Below are positions 1-8,754 of a stretch of DNA of 64,000 nt, piece after piece. A model generated the notes under the pieces. It was not told the DNA's origin and did no database searches. It saw only the letters and a program-made list of their open reading frames with translations. Source of the stretch: Nonomuraea gerenzanensis (GTDB taxonomy: Bacteria; Actinomycetota; Actinomycetes; Streptosporangiales; Streptosporangiaceae); contig NZ_CP084058.1 in assembly GCF_020215645.1 (NCBI RefSeq), positions 11,896,501 to 11,960,500 of the forward strand. Reading direction: 5' to 3'. The position numbers and the translations under genes are program-made. Each line of letters opens with the position of its first letter. The first letter of the stretch is position 1.

Positions 1-1
1 G

Positions 2-1174
2 CGCGTGATCGCCATCGAGACCGAGCGCATCGAGAAGGACCGGATGCTGGAGGTCATCGCCCGCGAGCGGGAGACCGAGCTGTCGCTCATCGCCAAGAAC
101 AAGGAGGTCGAGACCGAGAAGCGGTCGATCGCCGAGGTCATCCGCGAGCGCATCGCGGTCGACAAGACCGTGGCCGAGCAGGAGGAGTCGATCAAGCGGC
201 TGCGCGTGGTCGAGGAGGCCGAGCGCACCCGCCAGCAGGTGATCATCGCCGCCGAGGCCGAGGCCCAGGAGAACCTGGTCAAGGACATCAAGGCGGCCGA
301 GGCCGCGGAGGCCGCCTCCAAGTTCAAGGCCCGCGAGGAGCTGGTGCTGGCCGAGGCGCGCCAGCAGGCCGCCGAGCTGGAGGCCAGGGCCAAGATGCGG
401 CTGGCCGAGGGCATCCAGGCCGAGTCCGCAGCCTCCGGGCTGGCGCAGGTGCAGGTCAAGGAGCGCGACGCCGAGGCCATCGAGAAGGTGGGCCGCGCCG
501 AGGCGCTGGTGCTGAAGGAGAAGCTGGCCGCCGAGGCCGACGGGGCCAGGGCCATGGCGCTGGTCGAGGGCGACCGGCTCAAGGCGCAGGCCGCGGGCGA
601 GCAGGCGATGGCCCTGGCGGGCGCCGCCGCCGTGGGCGAGAAGCTCAAGGCCGAGGCCGAGGGCCTCACGCAGAAGGCCGCCGCGATGGCCGCGCTGGAC
701 GAGGCCAGCAGGGCGCACGAGGAGTACCGCCTGCGCCTGGAGGCCGACAAGGAGATCAGGCTCAAGCACATCGACGTCAACCGGCAGGTCGCCGAGTCGC
801 AGGCCAGCGTGCTGGCGGCCGGGCTGGCCAAGGCCAACATCGACATCGTCGGCGGCGACACGATGTTCTTCGACAAGGTGGTCGGCTCGATCACCGCGGG
901 CAAGGTGGTGGACGGCTTCGTCGGCCACTCCCAGGTCGCCGGGGCGATCGTGTCGCCGTACGTCAACGGCACCGCAAGCCTGGCGGCCGACCTCGCGAGC
1001 GTGGTCGGCGGCGTGCGGACCGAGGACCTGAAGAACCTGACCGTGTCCGCCCTGCTCATGCGGCTCATCCAGGACGGCGGCCCGCAGACGACGGCGCTCG
1101 GTGAGCTGCTGGAGACGGCCCGCAGGCTCGGCGTGGCCGACTCGCCGGTGGCGGCCCTGGCCGGCGCCAAGTGA
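2..1174 (+). CDS. Flotillin-family (SPFH) protein, C-terminal part
   Basis: The reading frame is open at the left edge, so the N-terminal SPFH domain and true start lie outside the window. The visible 390 residues are a long Ala/Glu/Lys-rich coiled coil (about residues 1-270) with repeated EAE/AEA blocks, then a Gly-rich C-terminal segment, the usual layout of the flotillin C-terminal half. Flotillins are membrane-scaffold proteins that oligomerise at the inner face of the membrane. The stop codon overlaps the GTG start of the following giant ATPase by 4 bp, so the two are co-translated and probably work together in envelope stress or membrane maintenance (inference). Confidence 0.85.
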   Translation, partial: RVIAIETERIEKDRMLEVIARERETELSLIAKNKEVETEKRSIAEVIRERIAVDKTVAEQEESIKRLRVVEEAERTRQQVIIAAEAEAQENLVKDIKAAEAAEAASKFKAREELVLAEARQQAAELEARAKMRLAEGIQAESAASGLAQVQVKERDAEAIEKVGRAEALVLKEKLAAEADGARAMALVEGDRLKAQAAGEQAMALAGAAAVGEKLKAEAEGLTQKAAAMAALDEASRAHEEYRLRLEADKEIRLKHIDVNRQVAESQASVLAAGLAKANIDIVGGDTMFFDKVVGSITAGKVVDGFVGHSQVAGAIVSPYVNGTASLAADLASVVGGVRTEDLKNLTVSALLMRLIQDGGPQTTALGELLETARRLGVADSPVAALAGAK

Positions 1175-4100
1175 GCGTGGTGACGCCCGAGCTGGAGGCG
1201 GGGACGTACGAAGTCCTGCGCAACCGCCTCCAGGCCCAGGCCAAGGCCCTGGAGGCGGCGGCCGGCACGCTCAACGACGAGCGGCTGAAGGTCTTCGGCG
1301 GGGCGGAGCTGCGCCTGCTGGGCACCGAGCGGATCAGGACGGAGAACAACTGCGTCCCCAGGGACATCGTCTCCGTGGGCGGCGTGATGCTCTTCGGCTA
1401 CAACGTCTTCATCGGGCTCAAGCCGGAGACGACGGTGGCGGACGTGTTCGCGGTGCACCGGTTCGCCAGGGACGGCGAGCACTTCCGCTTCGACGCCGAC
1501 AAGCTGGAGGCGCTGGACGACCCGGCGTTCAGGAAGGACTTCGCCGAGCTCTACCGCTACTACAAGGAGACCAGGCTCCAGCAGTTGCGGCGGGTCGAGG
1601 GCAAGCTGCTGGCCGTGTTCCAGACGGGCCCGGCGGACACGCGGGTGCTGCGCTGGACGGTCAGCAACAGTGGTGTCCCGAGATATCAGGACAATCGTGG
1701 GGAGCGGGACCACACGTTCCCCCCGTCCCACGACTTCGAGTGGACGCCCACCACCCGCGACGACCACGTACTCGGCCGCCACCCGCACATCTCCATCGGC
1801 GGCGAGGTGTTCGTCGAGACCGTCGGCGGCGACCTCACCATCAAGATCGAGGACAACACCGAGAGCGGGGCCGGCATCTACTCCGAGCCGGTCGCCGAGC
1901 CGTTGCAGAGCCTGGCGGACGCCGACGTCGAGTACGCCCGCGTGGGGCCGCTGATCCTCATGCGGATCAGGCCGTACAAGGAGACCGACCGGCGGCACCT
2001 GGTCTTCAACACCCGCACCAGGGCCGTCGTCCGGCTCGACGGCATCGGGCAGGCCTGCCAGCGGCTGCCCGAGGACCAGGGGCTGATCTTCCCCGGCGGG
2101 TACTACCTGGCCACGGGCGTCAGCAAGACGTTCGACACGGACGTGAGCGACCTGGAGTTCGAGCGGGTGGTCCGCTCCCCCAACGGCGAGGACGTGCTCT
2201 ACGTCTTCCACGCCAGGGGTGACGGGCGCTCGTTGCTGCTGCCGTACAACGTGATCAGGAAGGAGGTGGCCAACCCCATCGTCTGTCACGGGTACTCACT
2301 GTTCGACGACGGCACGATGGTGGTCTTCCGGGCCACCTCCGACGAGCCGACCCGGGTGCACCCGATGCAGGTCTGGCAGACGCCGTACGTGTCGGACACC
2401 TACGCCGCCGCGCAGCCCGCCGGCACCGGGCCGCTGGAGCGCATCGGCAACGCCGAGCTGGTCCGCGGCATCTCCGACTGCCTGTCCGTGGCGCGCATGG
2501 TCGAGGAGATGGCGCCGTCGGCCGGCACGTTCGAGGGGCTGATCGCCGCCTGCACGCGGGCGTTCGACTCCTACCACTGGCTCGGCGAGCACGGCCTGCG
2601 CGGGCCGCTCTCCGACGTGCGCGCCACCGCCGAGCAGGTCCTCGACGAGTACGAGAACGTCGAGCAGCTCACCCGCCAGGCCGCGCAGACCCTGGCCACG
2701 GCCACCGAGGAGACCACCCAGCTCGTCCGCCACGCCAGGGCCGACACCCCGGCCACCGCCGACGCCTGGGTCACCCTGCTGGCCACGCTGCGCCGCGCCC
2801 AGGGGCACCTGGTGACGCTGCGCGAGATCCGCTACCTCGACCTGGACGCCCTGGCCGCGCTGTCCGCGTCCGTGCAGGAGGAGCTGGAGTCGGCGGGCAG
2901 GCGCGCCGTGGCGTTCCTGTCGGGCCAGGACGCCTTCACCGCCTACCACGCGGCCGTCGAGGCGCTGGCCGGCGACGCCGCCGCGATCGGCACCGTGGCC
3001 GAGGCCGAGCCCGTCGCGGACCGGCTGGCCGCGCAGGCCGAGGGGCTGGAGGTGGTCACGGAGGTCGTCGGGTCGCTGGACATCGCCGACGCCACCGTGC
3101 GCACCTCGATCCTGGGCCGCATCGCCGAGGTGCTCGGCGGCGTGAACCGGGCCAGGGCCGTGCTCGACGGGCGGCGGCGCGAGCTGCTCGGCGCGGAGGG
3201 GCGGGCCGCGTTCGCCGCCGAGTTCGCGCTGCTGGGGCAGTCCGTCACGGGCGCGCTGGCGATGGCCGACACGCCGCAGAAGTGCGACGAGCAGCTCGGG
3301 CGGCTGATGCTGCAGGTGGAGAACCTGGAGGCGCGCTTCGGCGAGTTCGACGACTTCGCCGCCCAGCTCGCCGCCAAGCGGGACGACGTCTACGAGGCGT
3401 TCTCCGCCCGCAAGCAGACCCAGCTCGACGACCTGGCCCGCCGCGCCGAGCGCGTCTTCGCCTCCGCGGAGCGCATCCTCGGCAGCATCACCCGGCGGCT
3501 GGGAACCCTGTCCTCGCTGGACGAGGTCAACACCTACTTCGCGACCGACCCCATGGTGGCCAAGGTGCGCTCGGCCGCGGCCGGGCTGCGGGAGCTGGGC
3601 GACGCCGTACGGGCCGAGGAGCTGGACGGGCGGCTCAAGTCGGCGCAGCAGGAGGCGGGGCGGGCGCTGCGGGACCGCCTCGACCTCTTCTCGGACGGCG
3701 GCGAGACCCTCCGGCTGGGCCACCACCGCTTCGCCGTCAACCAGCAGCCGATCGACCTGACGCTGGTGCCGCACGACGGCGGAATGCACTTCGCGATCAC
3801 CGGCACCGACTACCGCGCGCCCGTGCCCGCCTCCTTCGACGACACCCGGCCCTTCTGGGACCAGGTGCTGGTCTCCGAGACCGCGCAGGTGTACCGGGCC
3901 GAGCACCTCGCCGCCTCGCTCCTCGACTCGGTCACGCCGGGCACGCCGCTGGAGGAGCTGGTCCGCCGGGCGGCCGAGCAGCGCTACGACGAGGGGTACG
4001 AGCGCGGCGTGCACGACCACGACGCCACCCGCATCCTCGACACGCTGGTGCGGCTGCGGGACGGAGCCGGGCTGCTGCGCTACCCCGCCGCGACCCGGGC

Positions 4101-5976
4101 GGCGGCGCAGCTCTTCTGGGCCTTCGGGACGGACGAGGTTTCACGTAAAACATTGGCCGCCCGCGCCACGTCGCTGGTCAGGGCCCGGACGGTCTTCGGG
4201 ATCACGCCCGCCCTGGGCTCCCTCGCCGACGAGCTGGACGGGGCGATCACCGCGTTCCTGGCGGGCCTCGGCCTGCCCGCCGCGGACCTCGCCGGCGAGT
4301 ACCTGGTCGAGGAGGTGGGCAGCGCGCCCGCCGGCTTCGTCACCGCCAAGCCGGCCCTCGACCTGCTCGACGGCTTCCGGCACGCGCTCGGGCCGGTCAG
4401 GACCCGCGAGTTCGAGGAGGACCTCAAGGCGCTGGCCCTGCCCGAGCGGGTGCAGCTCGCCCACGCCTGGCTCACCGCCTACCACCAGGGGCCGGAGGTG
4501 GCGGAGGCGCTCGCCGTCCAGCTCTGCGACCACCTGACGCGCTACGACTCCAGCGCCACCACCGCCGAGACCGTGGACGGCCTGCTCGGCGCCCACCCGC
4601 GCGTCCAGGACCGCAAGCTCGACGTCCGGCTCGACGAGATCCTGCCCAGGACCAGGCAGTTCGCCCGCGAACGGGTGCCGGCCTACCGGGCCTACCAGCG
4701 CCGCAGGAACGAGCTGGTCGAGGCGGAGCGCCGCCGCCTGCGGCTGGAGGAGTACCGGCCGAAGGTGATGAGCGCCTTCGTCCGCAACCGGCTGCTCGAC
4801 GAGGTGTACCTGCCGCTCATCGGCGACAACCTGGCCAAGCAGCTCGGCGCGGCGGGAGCTGGCAAGCGCACCGACCAGATGGGCCTGCTGCTGCTCATCT
4901 CGCCGCCCGGTTACGGCAAGACGACGCTGATGGAGTACGTGGCCAGCCGCCTCGGCCTCGTCTTCGTCAAGGTGAACGGCCCGGCCCTGGGCCACGAGGT
5001 CACCTCGCTGGACCCGGCGGACGCGCCCGACGCGACGGCCAGGCAGGAGGTGGAGAAGATCTCGTTCGCGCTGGAGACGGGCAACAACACCCTGCTCTAC
5101 CTGGACGACATCCAGCACACCTCGCCGGAGCTGCTGCAGAAGTTCATCTCGCTGTGCGACGCCCAGCGCCGCATCGAGGGCGTGTGGAACGGGCGCACGA
5201 GGACCTACGACCTGCGCGGCAAGCGGTTCGCGGTGTGCATGGCGGGCAACCCGTACACCGAGTCCGGTCAGCGCTTCCGCATCCCCGACATGCTGGCCAA
5301 CCGCGCCGACGTGTGGAACCTGGGCGACGTGCTGTCGGGCAAGGAGGAGCTGTTCGCGCTCAGCTACGTGGACAACGCCCTCACCTCCAACCCGGTCCTC
5401 GCCCCGCTGTCCGGCCGCGACCGGTCGGACGTGGCGCTGCTCATCCGCCTGGCGAGGGGCGACACGACGGTCCGGCCCGACCAGCTCGCGCACCCCTACA
5501 CCAAGCCCGAGCTGGACCAGGTGCTCAGCGTGCTGGCCAAGCTGGTCCGGGTGCAGGAGGTGGTGCTGGCCAACAACCGGGCCTACATCGCCTCCGCCGC
5601 CCAGTCCGACGCCGCCCGTACGGAGCCGCCGTACCGGCTGCAGGGCTCCTACCGCAACATGAACAAGCTGGCCGAGCGCATCGTGCCGGCCATGAACGAC
5701 GACGAGCTGGAAGCGGTGATCGACGACCACTACCTCGGCGAGGCGCAGACCCTGACCTCCGACGCCGAAGCGAACCTGCTCAAGCTCGCCGAGCTCCGCG
5801 GCCGCCTGACCCCCGCCCAGGCGGAGCGGTGGGCGGCGGTCAAGGCCGCCTACCTGAAGGCGAAAGCTCTGGGCGGGGCGGAGGATGATCCGGTGGTGCG
5901 GGCCGTGGGGGCGATCGGGCTGCTGGCCGACCGGGTGGGCGAGGTCGGCACGGCCATCAGGGAGTCGGAGCGCTGA
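1171..5976 (+). CDS. DUF3686-type DNA repair ATPase with C-terminal AAA domain
   Basis: A 1601-aa protein resembling the actinobacterial and proteobacterial proteins annotated as DNA repair ATPase (DUF3686). The N-terminal two thirds are mixed beta domains and long Ala/Glu/Arg-rich helices. The AAA ATPase is near the C terminus: Walker A GYGKTT at residues 1247-1252, and Walker B LLYLDD ending near residue 1313. Start GTG at 1171 overlaps the flotillin stop (GTGA), indicating translational coupling. The 3' end overlaps the convergent ABC-F gene by 20 bp. The DNA-repair label is a family name only. The pairing with a flotillin suggests an envelope-stress or membrane-remodelling machine (inference). 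Confidence 0.85.
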   Translation: MSVVTPELEAGTYEVLRNRLQAQAKALEAAAGTLNDERLKVFGGAELRLLGTERIRTENNCVPRDIVSVGGVMLFGYNVFIGLKPETTVADVFAVHRFARDGEHFRFDADKLEALDDPAFRKDFAELYRYYKETRLQQLRRVEGKLLAVFQTGPADTRVLRWTVSNSGVPRYQDNRGERDHTFPPSHDFEWTPTTRDDHVLGRHPHISIGGEVFVETVGGDLTIKIEDNTESGAGIYSEPVAEPLQSLADADVEYARVGPLILMRIRPYKETDRRHLVFNTRTRAVVRLDGIGQACQRLPEDQGLIFPGGYYLATGVSKTFDTDVSDLEFERVVRSPNGEDVLYVFHARGDGRSLLLPYNVIRKEVANPIVCHGYSLFDDGTMVVFRATSDEPTRVHPMQVWQTPYVSDTYAAAQPAGTGPLERIGNAELVRGISDCLSVARMVEEMAPSAGTFEGLIAACTRAFDSYHWLGEHGLRGPLSDVRATAEQVLDEYENVEQLTRQAAQTLATATEETTQLVRHARADTPATADAWVTLLATLRRAQGHLVTLREIRYLDLDALAALSASVQEELESAGRRAVAFLSGQDAFTAYHAAVEALAGDAAAIGTVAEAEPVADRLAAQAEGLEVVTEVVGSLDIADATVRTSILGRIAEVLGGVNRARAVLDGRRRELLGAEGRAAFAAEFALLGQSVTGALAMADTPQKCDEQLGRLMLQVENLEARFGEFDDFAAQLAAKRDDVYEAFSARKQTQLDDLARRAERVFASAERILGSITRRLGTLSSLDEVNTYFATDPMVAKVRSAAAGLRELGDAVRAEELDGRLKSAQQEAGRALRDRLDLFSDGGETLRLGHHRFAVNQQPIDLTLVPHDGGMHFAITGTDYRAPVPASFDDTRPFWDQVLVSETAQVYRAEHLAASLLDSVTPGTPLEELVRRAAEQRYDEGYERGVHDHDATRILDTLVRLRDGAGLLRYPAATRAAAQLFWAFGTDEVSRKTLAARATSLVRARTVFGITPALGSLADELDGAITAFLAGLGLPAADLAGEYLVEEVGSAPAGFVTAKPALDLLDGFRHALGPVRTREFEEDLKALALPERVQLAHAWLTAYHQGPEVAEALAVQLCDHLTRYDSSATTAETVDGLLGAHPRVQDRKLDVRLDEILPRTRQFARERVPAYRAYQRRRNELVEAERRRLRLEEYRPKVMSAFVRNRLLDEVYLPLIGDNLAKQLGAAGAGKRTDQMGLLLLISPPGYGKTTLMEYVASRLGLVFVKVNGPALGHEVTSLDPADAPDATARQEVEKISFALETGNNTLLYLDDIQHTSPELLQKFISLCDAQRRIEGVWNGRTRTYDLRGKRFAVCMAGNPYTESGQRFRIPDMLANRADVWNLGDVLSGKEELFALSYVDNALTSNPVLAPLSGRDRSDVALLIRLARGDTTVRPDQLAHPYTKPELDQVLSVLAKLVRVQEVVLANNRAYIASAAQSDAARTEPPYRLQGSYRNMNKLAERIVPAMNDDELEAVIDDHYLGEAQTLTSDAEANLLKLAELRGRLTPAQAERWAAVKAAYLKAKALGGAEDDPVVRAVGAIGLLADRVGEVGTAIRESER

Positions 5977-7663
5977 GCTCCAGGTGGGAGCCGATGAAGG
6001 CGGCGCGCATGCGGCGGTCGTGGGTGACGATCACCAGCGCGCCCCGGTACGTGGTCAGCGCCTCCTCCAACTGCTCGACGAGCTGCGGCGACAGGTGGTT
6101 CGTCGGCTCGTCGAGCAGCAGCAGGTCCACCGGCTCGCTCACCAGGCGGGCCAGCTCGACCCTGCGGCGCTGCCCGTACGACAGCTCGCCCAGCCGCAAC
6201 CGCAGGTCAGAAGGCCGGAACAGGCCCAGGGCCAGCAGCGCGTCCGCGTGCTCGTCCAGCGAGCCCGGCCGGCCGGCGGCATAGGCCCCCAGCACGGTGC
6301 GATCCGGTGGCCCGACCTGCTCGTCCTGCCTGAGGTGGCCGACCCGGCCCGAGCGCCGTACGGTGCCCGCGTCCGGCTGCAGCTCCCCGGCCAGCACGCG
6401 CATCAGCGTGGTCTTGCCCGCCCCGTTCGGCCCGGTGACGAGCAGCCGCTCACCGAAGCGCACGGTCAGCCCGTCCAGCCGCAGCCGGCCCGCCACCCGC
6501 ACCCCTTCGAGCGCGGCCACCACACCATCCATCGCGCGATCCACCGTGTCAGTCATCGCGGGGCCGGGCTCGAAGGCAGGGGTGAAGCGGAGCGGGTCGG
6601 GCGGCCGGGACGCCGGGTTGTCCCTGAGCCACCGCATCCGCTGCTGCGACTGCCGCACCCGCCCAGCCGCGCCGTGCGTACGGGACCGGGCGCGCCAGGC
6701 CCCGGTCCCCATGCCCGCCTGGGCCATCTTGCGCGGGATGGCGGCCATCCGCCCGGCGTTGGCGGCGACCAGCCCCGAGTGCCGGGCCAGCTCCAGCTTC
6801 CACTCCTCGTACGCCCGCAACCGCGCCGCCCGCTCGGCGGCCTTGGCCACGAGGTACCCGGAGTACCCGTCCCCGTAGCGGCGCACCCGCCCCTCCTCGA
6901 CCTCCAGCACGGTGGACGTCACCCGCTCCAGGAACACCCGGTCGTGCGTGATCGCCACCACGGTGCCCCGGTGGGCGCGCAGCCGCTGTTCGAGCCAGGC
7001 CACGGCCCGGTCGTCCAGGTCGTTCGTGGGCTCGTCGAGCAGCAGCAGCTCCGGATCGGCGGCCAGGGTGGCGGCGAGGGCGAGGCGGGCACGTTCGCCA
7101 CCGGAGAGCGTGCCGACCGGGCGCGCCCGGTCGAGCCCCGGCAGCCCGAGCCCGTGCAGCGCGGCGTCCACCCGCGCGTCGGCCTCGTACCCACCGCGCG
7201 CCTCGAACTCCGCCACCAGCCGCGCATAAACCTCCGCCGGCCCGGCGCCATCGCCGGCCCGCGCGGCATCGTCGGCCCGCGCGCCACCGTCGGCCCGCGC
7301 GGCGTCCGCGTTCTGGTCCAGCTCCGCGAGCGCCTGCTCGGCGGCCCGCATCCGGGCCTCCAGCTCACGCAGCTCGCCCAGCGCCAGATCGACGACCTCC
7401 GCCACCGTGGCGTGCGGCGGCAGCTCCAGCGACTGCGGCAGGTAACCGACGCCGCCGGGCGCGACGACGGTGACCTCGCCGTTGTCGGGCCGCTCGACGC
7501 CCGCCATGAGCTTGAGCAACGTGGACTTGCCTGCCCCGTTGTCCCCGATCACGCCGATCCGATCACCCGGTCTGACGGTGAAGGACACGCGGTCCAGGAC
7601 GACGCGGGTGTCGTAACGCTTGGTGATCTCGTTGAATGCCAGTTGGGCAGCAGCAGTACGCAT
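5957..7663 (-). CDS. ABC-F family ATP-binding protein
   Basis: A soluble 568-aa protein with two ABC domains and no membrane segments. Domain 1 has Walker A at residues 40-48 (GDNGAGKST), signature LSGGE at 186-190 and LLLLDEPTN at about 206-214. Domain 2 has Walker A near 408 (GPNGAGKTT) and signature LSYGQ near 492. ABC-F proteins bind the ribosome and act as translation factors or protect against ribosome-targeting antibiotics. An Ala/Arg/Asp repeat (residues 121-140) sits in the arm of domain 1. A purine-rich Shine-Dalgarno region precedes the ATG. The upstream leader ORF and hairpins suggest attenuation control, which favours a resistance-type ABC-F (inference). Confidence 0.9.
   Translation of the reverse strand: MRTAAAQLAFNEITKRYDTRVVLDRVSFTVRPGDRIGVIGDNGAGKSTLLKLMAGVERPDNGEVTVVAPGGVGYLPQSLELPPHATVAEVVDLALGELRELEARMRAAEQALAELDQNADAARADGGARADDAARAGDGAGPAEVYARLVAEFEARGGYEADARVDAALHGLGLPGLDRARPVGTLSGGERARLALAATLAADPELLLLDEPTNDLDDRAVAWLEQRLRAHRGTVVAITHDRVFLERVTSTVLEVEEGRVRRYGDGYSGYLVAKAAERAARLRAYEEWKLELARHSGLVAANAGRMAAIPRKMAQAGMGTGAWRARSRTHGAAGRVRQSQQRMRWLRDNPASRPPDPLRFTPAFEPGPAMTDTVDRAMDGVVAALEGVRVAGRLRLDGLTVRFGERLLVTGPNGAGKTTLMRVLAGELQPDAGTVRRSGRVGHLRQDEQVGPPDRTVLGAYAAGRPGSLDEHADALLALGLFRPSDLRLRLGELSYGQRRRVELARLVSEPVDLLLLDEPTNHLSPQLVEQLEEALTTYRGALVIVTHDRRMRAAFIGSHLELSAPTP
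7244..7303 (-). repeat. 18-bp in-frame tandem repeat within the ABC-F gene
   Basis: About three imperfect copies of an 18-bp unit encode six-residue units of the type ARADGG, ARADDA and ARAGDG at residues 121-140 of the ABC-F protein. They lie in the arm between Walker A and the signature motif of domain 1. Copy number could vary between strains. Confidence 0.7.
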
Positions 7664-7761
7664 AAAGGGCCCACCCCCTCTTCTCGGCTCGGAAAACGAC
7701 CGGTACGAGGCGGCACAGGCGGAGCTACCGGCTCAACGCGTGTGCGCCTCTGGCGCGAGAA

Positions 7762-7776
7762 TCACAGGGAACCCAT
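7762..7776 (-). CDS. Putative 4-codon leader peptide (MGSL) of the ABC-F gene
   Basis: The ORF reads ATG GGT TCC CTG TGA, about 100 nt upstream of the ABC-F start and only a few bases after the predicted transcription start. It would therefore be nearly leaderless. Very short leader ORFs followed by hairpins are a known way to induce resistance ABC-F genes through ribosome stalling. Here the ORF is followed by a small hairpin (GCGCC-AGA-GGCGC on the minus strand, around 7744-7756) and a longer CCGGTA/TACCGG inverted repeat around 7700-7732. Function is inferred. Confidence 0.45.
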   Translation of the reverse strand: MGSL

Positions 7777-7786
7777 ATCGCGAGAG

Positions 7787-7816
7787 AACCTAGCCCCTGA
7801 CCGGACTTTCTGTCCA
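7787..7816 (-). promoter_or_regulatory. Predicted promoter of the ABC-F leader transcript
   Basis: On the minus strand TGGACA (7811-7816) and TAGGTT (7787-7792) are separated by 18 bp and resemble -35 and -10 boxes. The predicted start near 7780 lies about 4 nt before the leader ATG. The promoter sits directly after the stop codon of the DapA-like gene, so the ABC-F gene has its own transcript start. Confidence 0.5.
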
Positions 7817-7819
7817 GCC

Positions 7820-8683
7820 CTATTTCACGGCGAGCGCCCGCGACACCGCGCCGGCGCTCGCGGGCAGGAGCGGCAGCCGCACGTCAGGAGTGGGAATGAG
7901 CCCCCGCGCGTGCAGCACCCCCTTGAGCACCGTCGGGTTGGGCTCGGCGAACAACGCCGCCGACAGCCGGGCCAGCCGGTGCCCGAGCGGTCTGGCCCGG
8001 GCGACGTCGCCCGCCTGCCAGGCCTCGGCCAGCTCCACGAAGCCGCCGGTCTCCACGTGCGCGGAGGCCAGGATGCCGCCGGCGGCTCCCAGGGCGAGCA
8101 GGGGCGAGATGAAGGGGTCGTCCCCGCACAGCACCTCGAACCCCTCAGGCAGGTCCGCGAGCAGTTCGACCGTCTCGGAGGTGATGCCGCCGGCCGCGTA
8201 CTTCACCCCCGCGATCATCGGATGCGCGCCCAGCTCGCGCAGCGTGGCGGCGCCGACGGCCTGCCCGGTCCGGTAGGGGATGTGGTAGATCACCAGCGGC
8301 ACCGGCGTCTCCTCCGCCAGCGCCGCGAAGTGCGCGACGACCCCGCGCTCGCCGGGCCGCAGGAAGGACGGGACCGTCACCAGCGCCGCCCCCACCCCCG
8401 TCGGCAGCTCGCGCAGCGCCCGGGCCGTGGAGCGGGTGTCGCCGCCCGTCACCCCCACCGTCAGCAGCGCCTGCCGCTCGGCGCAGACCTGCGCGCACAC
8501 CTCGATCACCCGGGCGCGTTCGCCGGGGTCGAGCGCGGCCACCTCACCGGTGGTGCCCAGCGCCACCAGGCCGGCGGCGCCCTGGTCCAGCACCTGCCGG
8601 CCGAGCTTGTCGACCGTGTCCGCGGCCACCGCGCCCGACGCGTCGAACGGCGTGACCAGCGGTACGTGGATTCCTCTCAGCAT
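7820..8683 (-). CDS. DapA-like dihydrodipicolinate synthase / N-acetylneuraminate lyase family protein
   Basis: A 287-aa TIM-barrel aldolase of class I. The GTTGE substrate-carboxylate motif is at 43-47, Tyr133 in YHIPYRTG and the Schiff-base Lys161 in GVKYA, all as in DapA/NanA enzymes. These enzymes join or split pyruvate and an aldehyde. It stands alone next to a divergent LysR regulator rather than with lysine biosynthesis genes (lysC-asd are about 32 kb away), so a catabolic or specialised aldolase is as likely as true DapA. Confidence 0.85.
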   Translation of the reverse strand: MLRGIHVPLVTPFDASGAVAADTVDKLGRQVLDQGAAGLVALGTTGEVAALDPGERARVIEVCAQVCAERQALLTVGVTGGDTRSTARALRELPTGVGAALVTVPSFLRPGERGVVAHFAALAEETPVPLVIYHIPYRTGQAVGAATLRELGAHPMIAGVKYAAGGITSETVELLADLPEGFEVLCGDDPFISPLLALGAAGGILASAHVETGGFVELAEAWQAGDVARARPLGHRLARLSAALFAEPNPTVLKGVLHARGLIPTPDVRLPLLPASAGAVSRALAVK

Positions 8684-8738
8684 GCTCCGAGCTTGACCGA
8701 CGGAAACCCGTTAGCACCAGCGCGGATTTCTACGTTCG

Positions 8739-8748
8739 AGCTTAAGCT
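8739..8748. promoter_or_regulatory. Palindrome AGCTTAAGCT between the LysR and DapA-like genes
   Basis: A perfect 10-bp palindrome centred in the 71-bp divergent intergenic region, ending 6 bp before the LysR ATG. LysR proteins commonly bind dyads in such regions and control both their own gene and the divergent one. No clear Shine-Dalgarno precedes the LysR ATG, so that transcript may be leaderless. Confidence 0.4.
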
Positions 8749-8754
8749 GAACTT

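Noticed and set aside
2296..4020. 574-aa minus-strand open frame, and a similar 529-aa frame at 4141-5730
   Set aside because: Antisense to the giant ATPase gene; Gly/Arg/Leu/Val/His-rich composition from high-GC codon shadowing, no domain, no Shine-Dalgarno.
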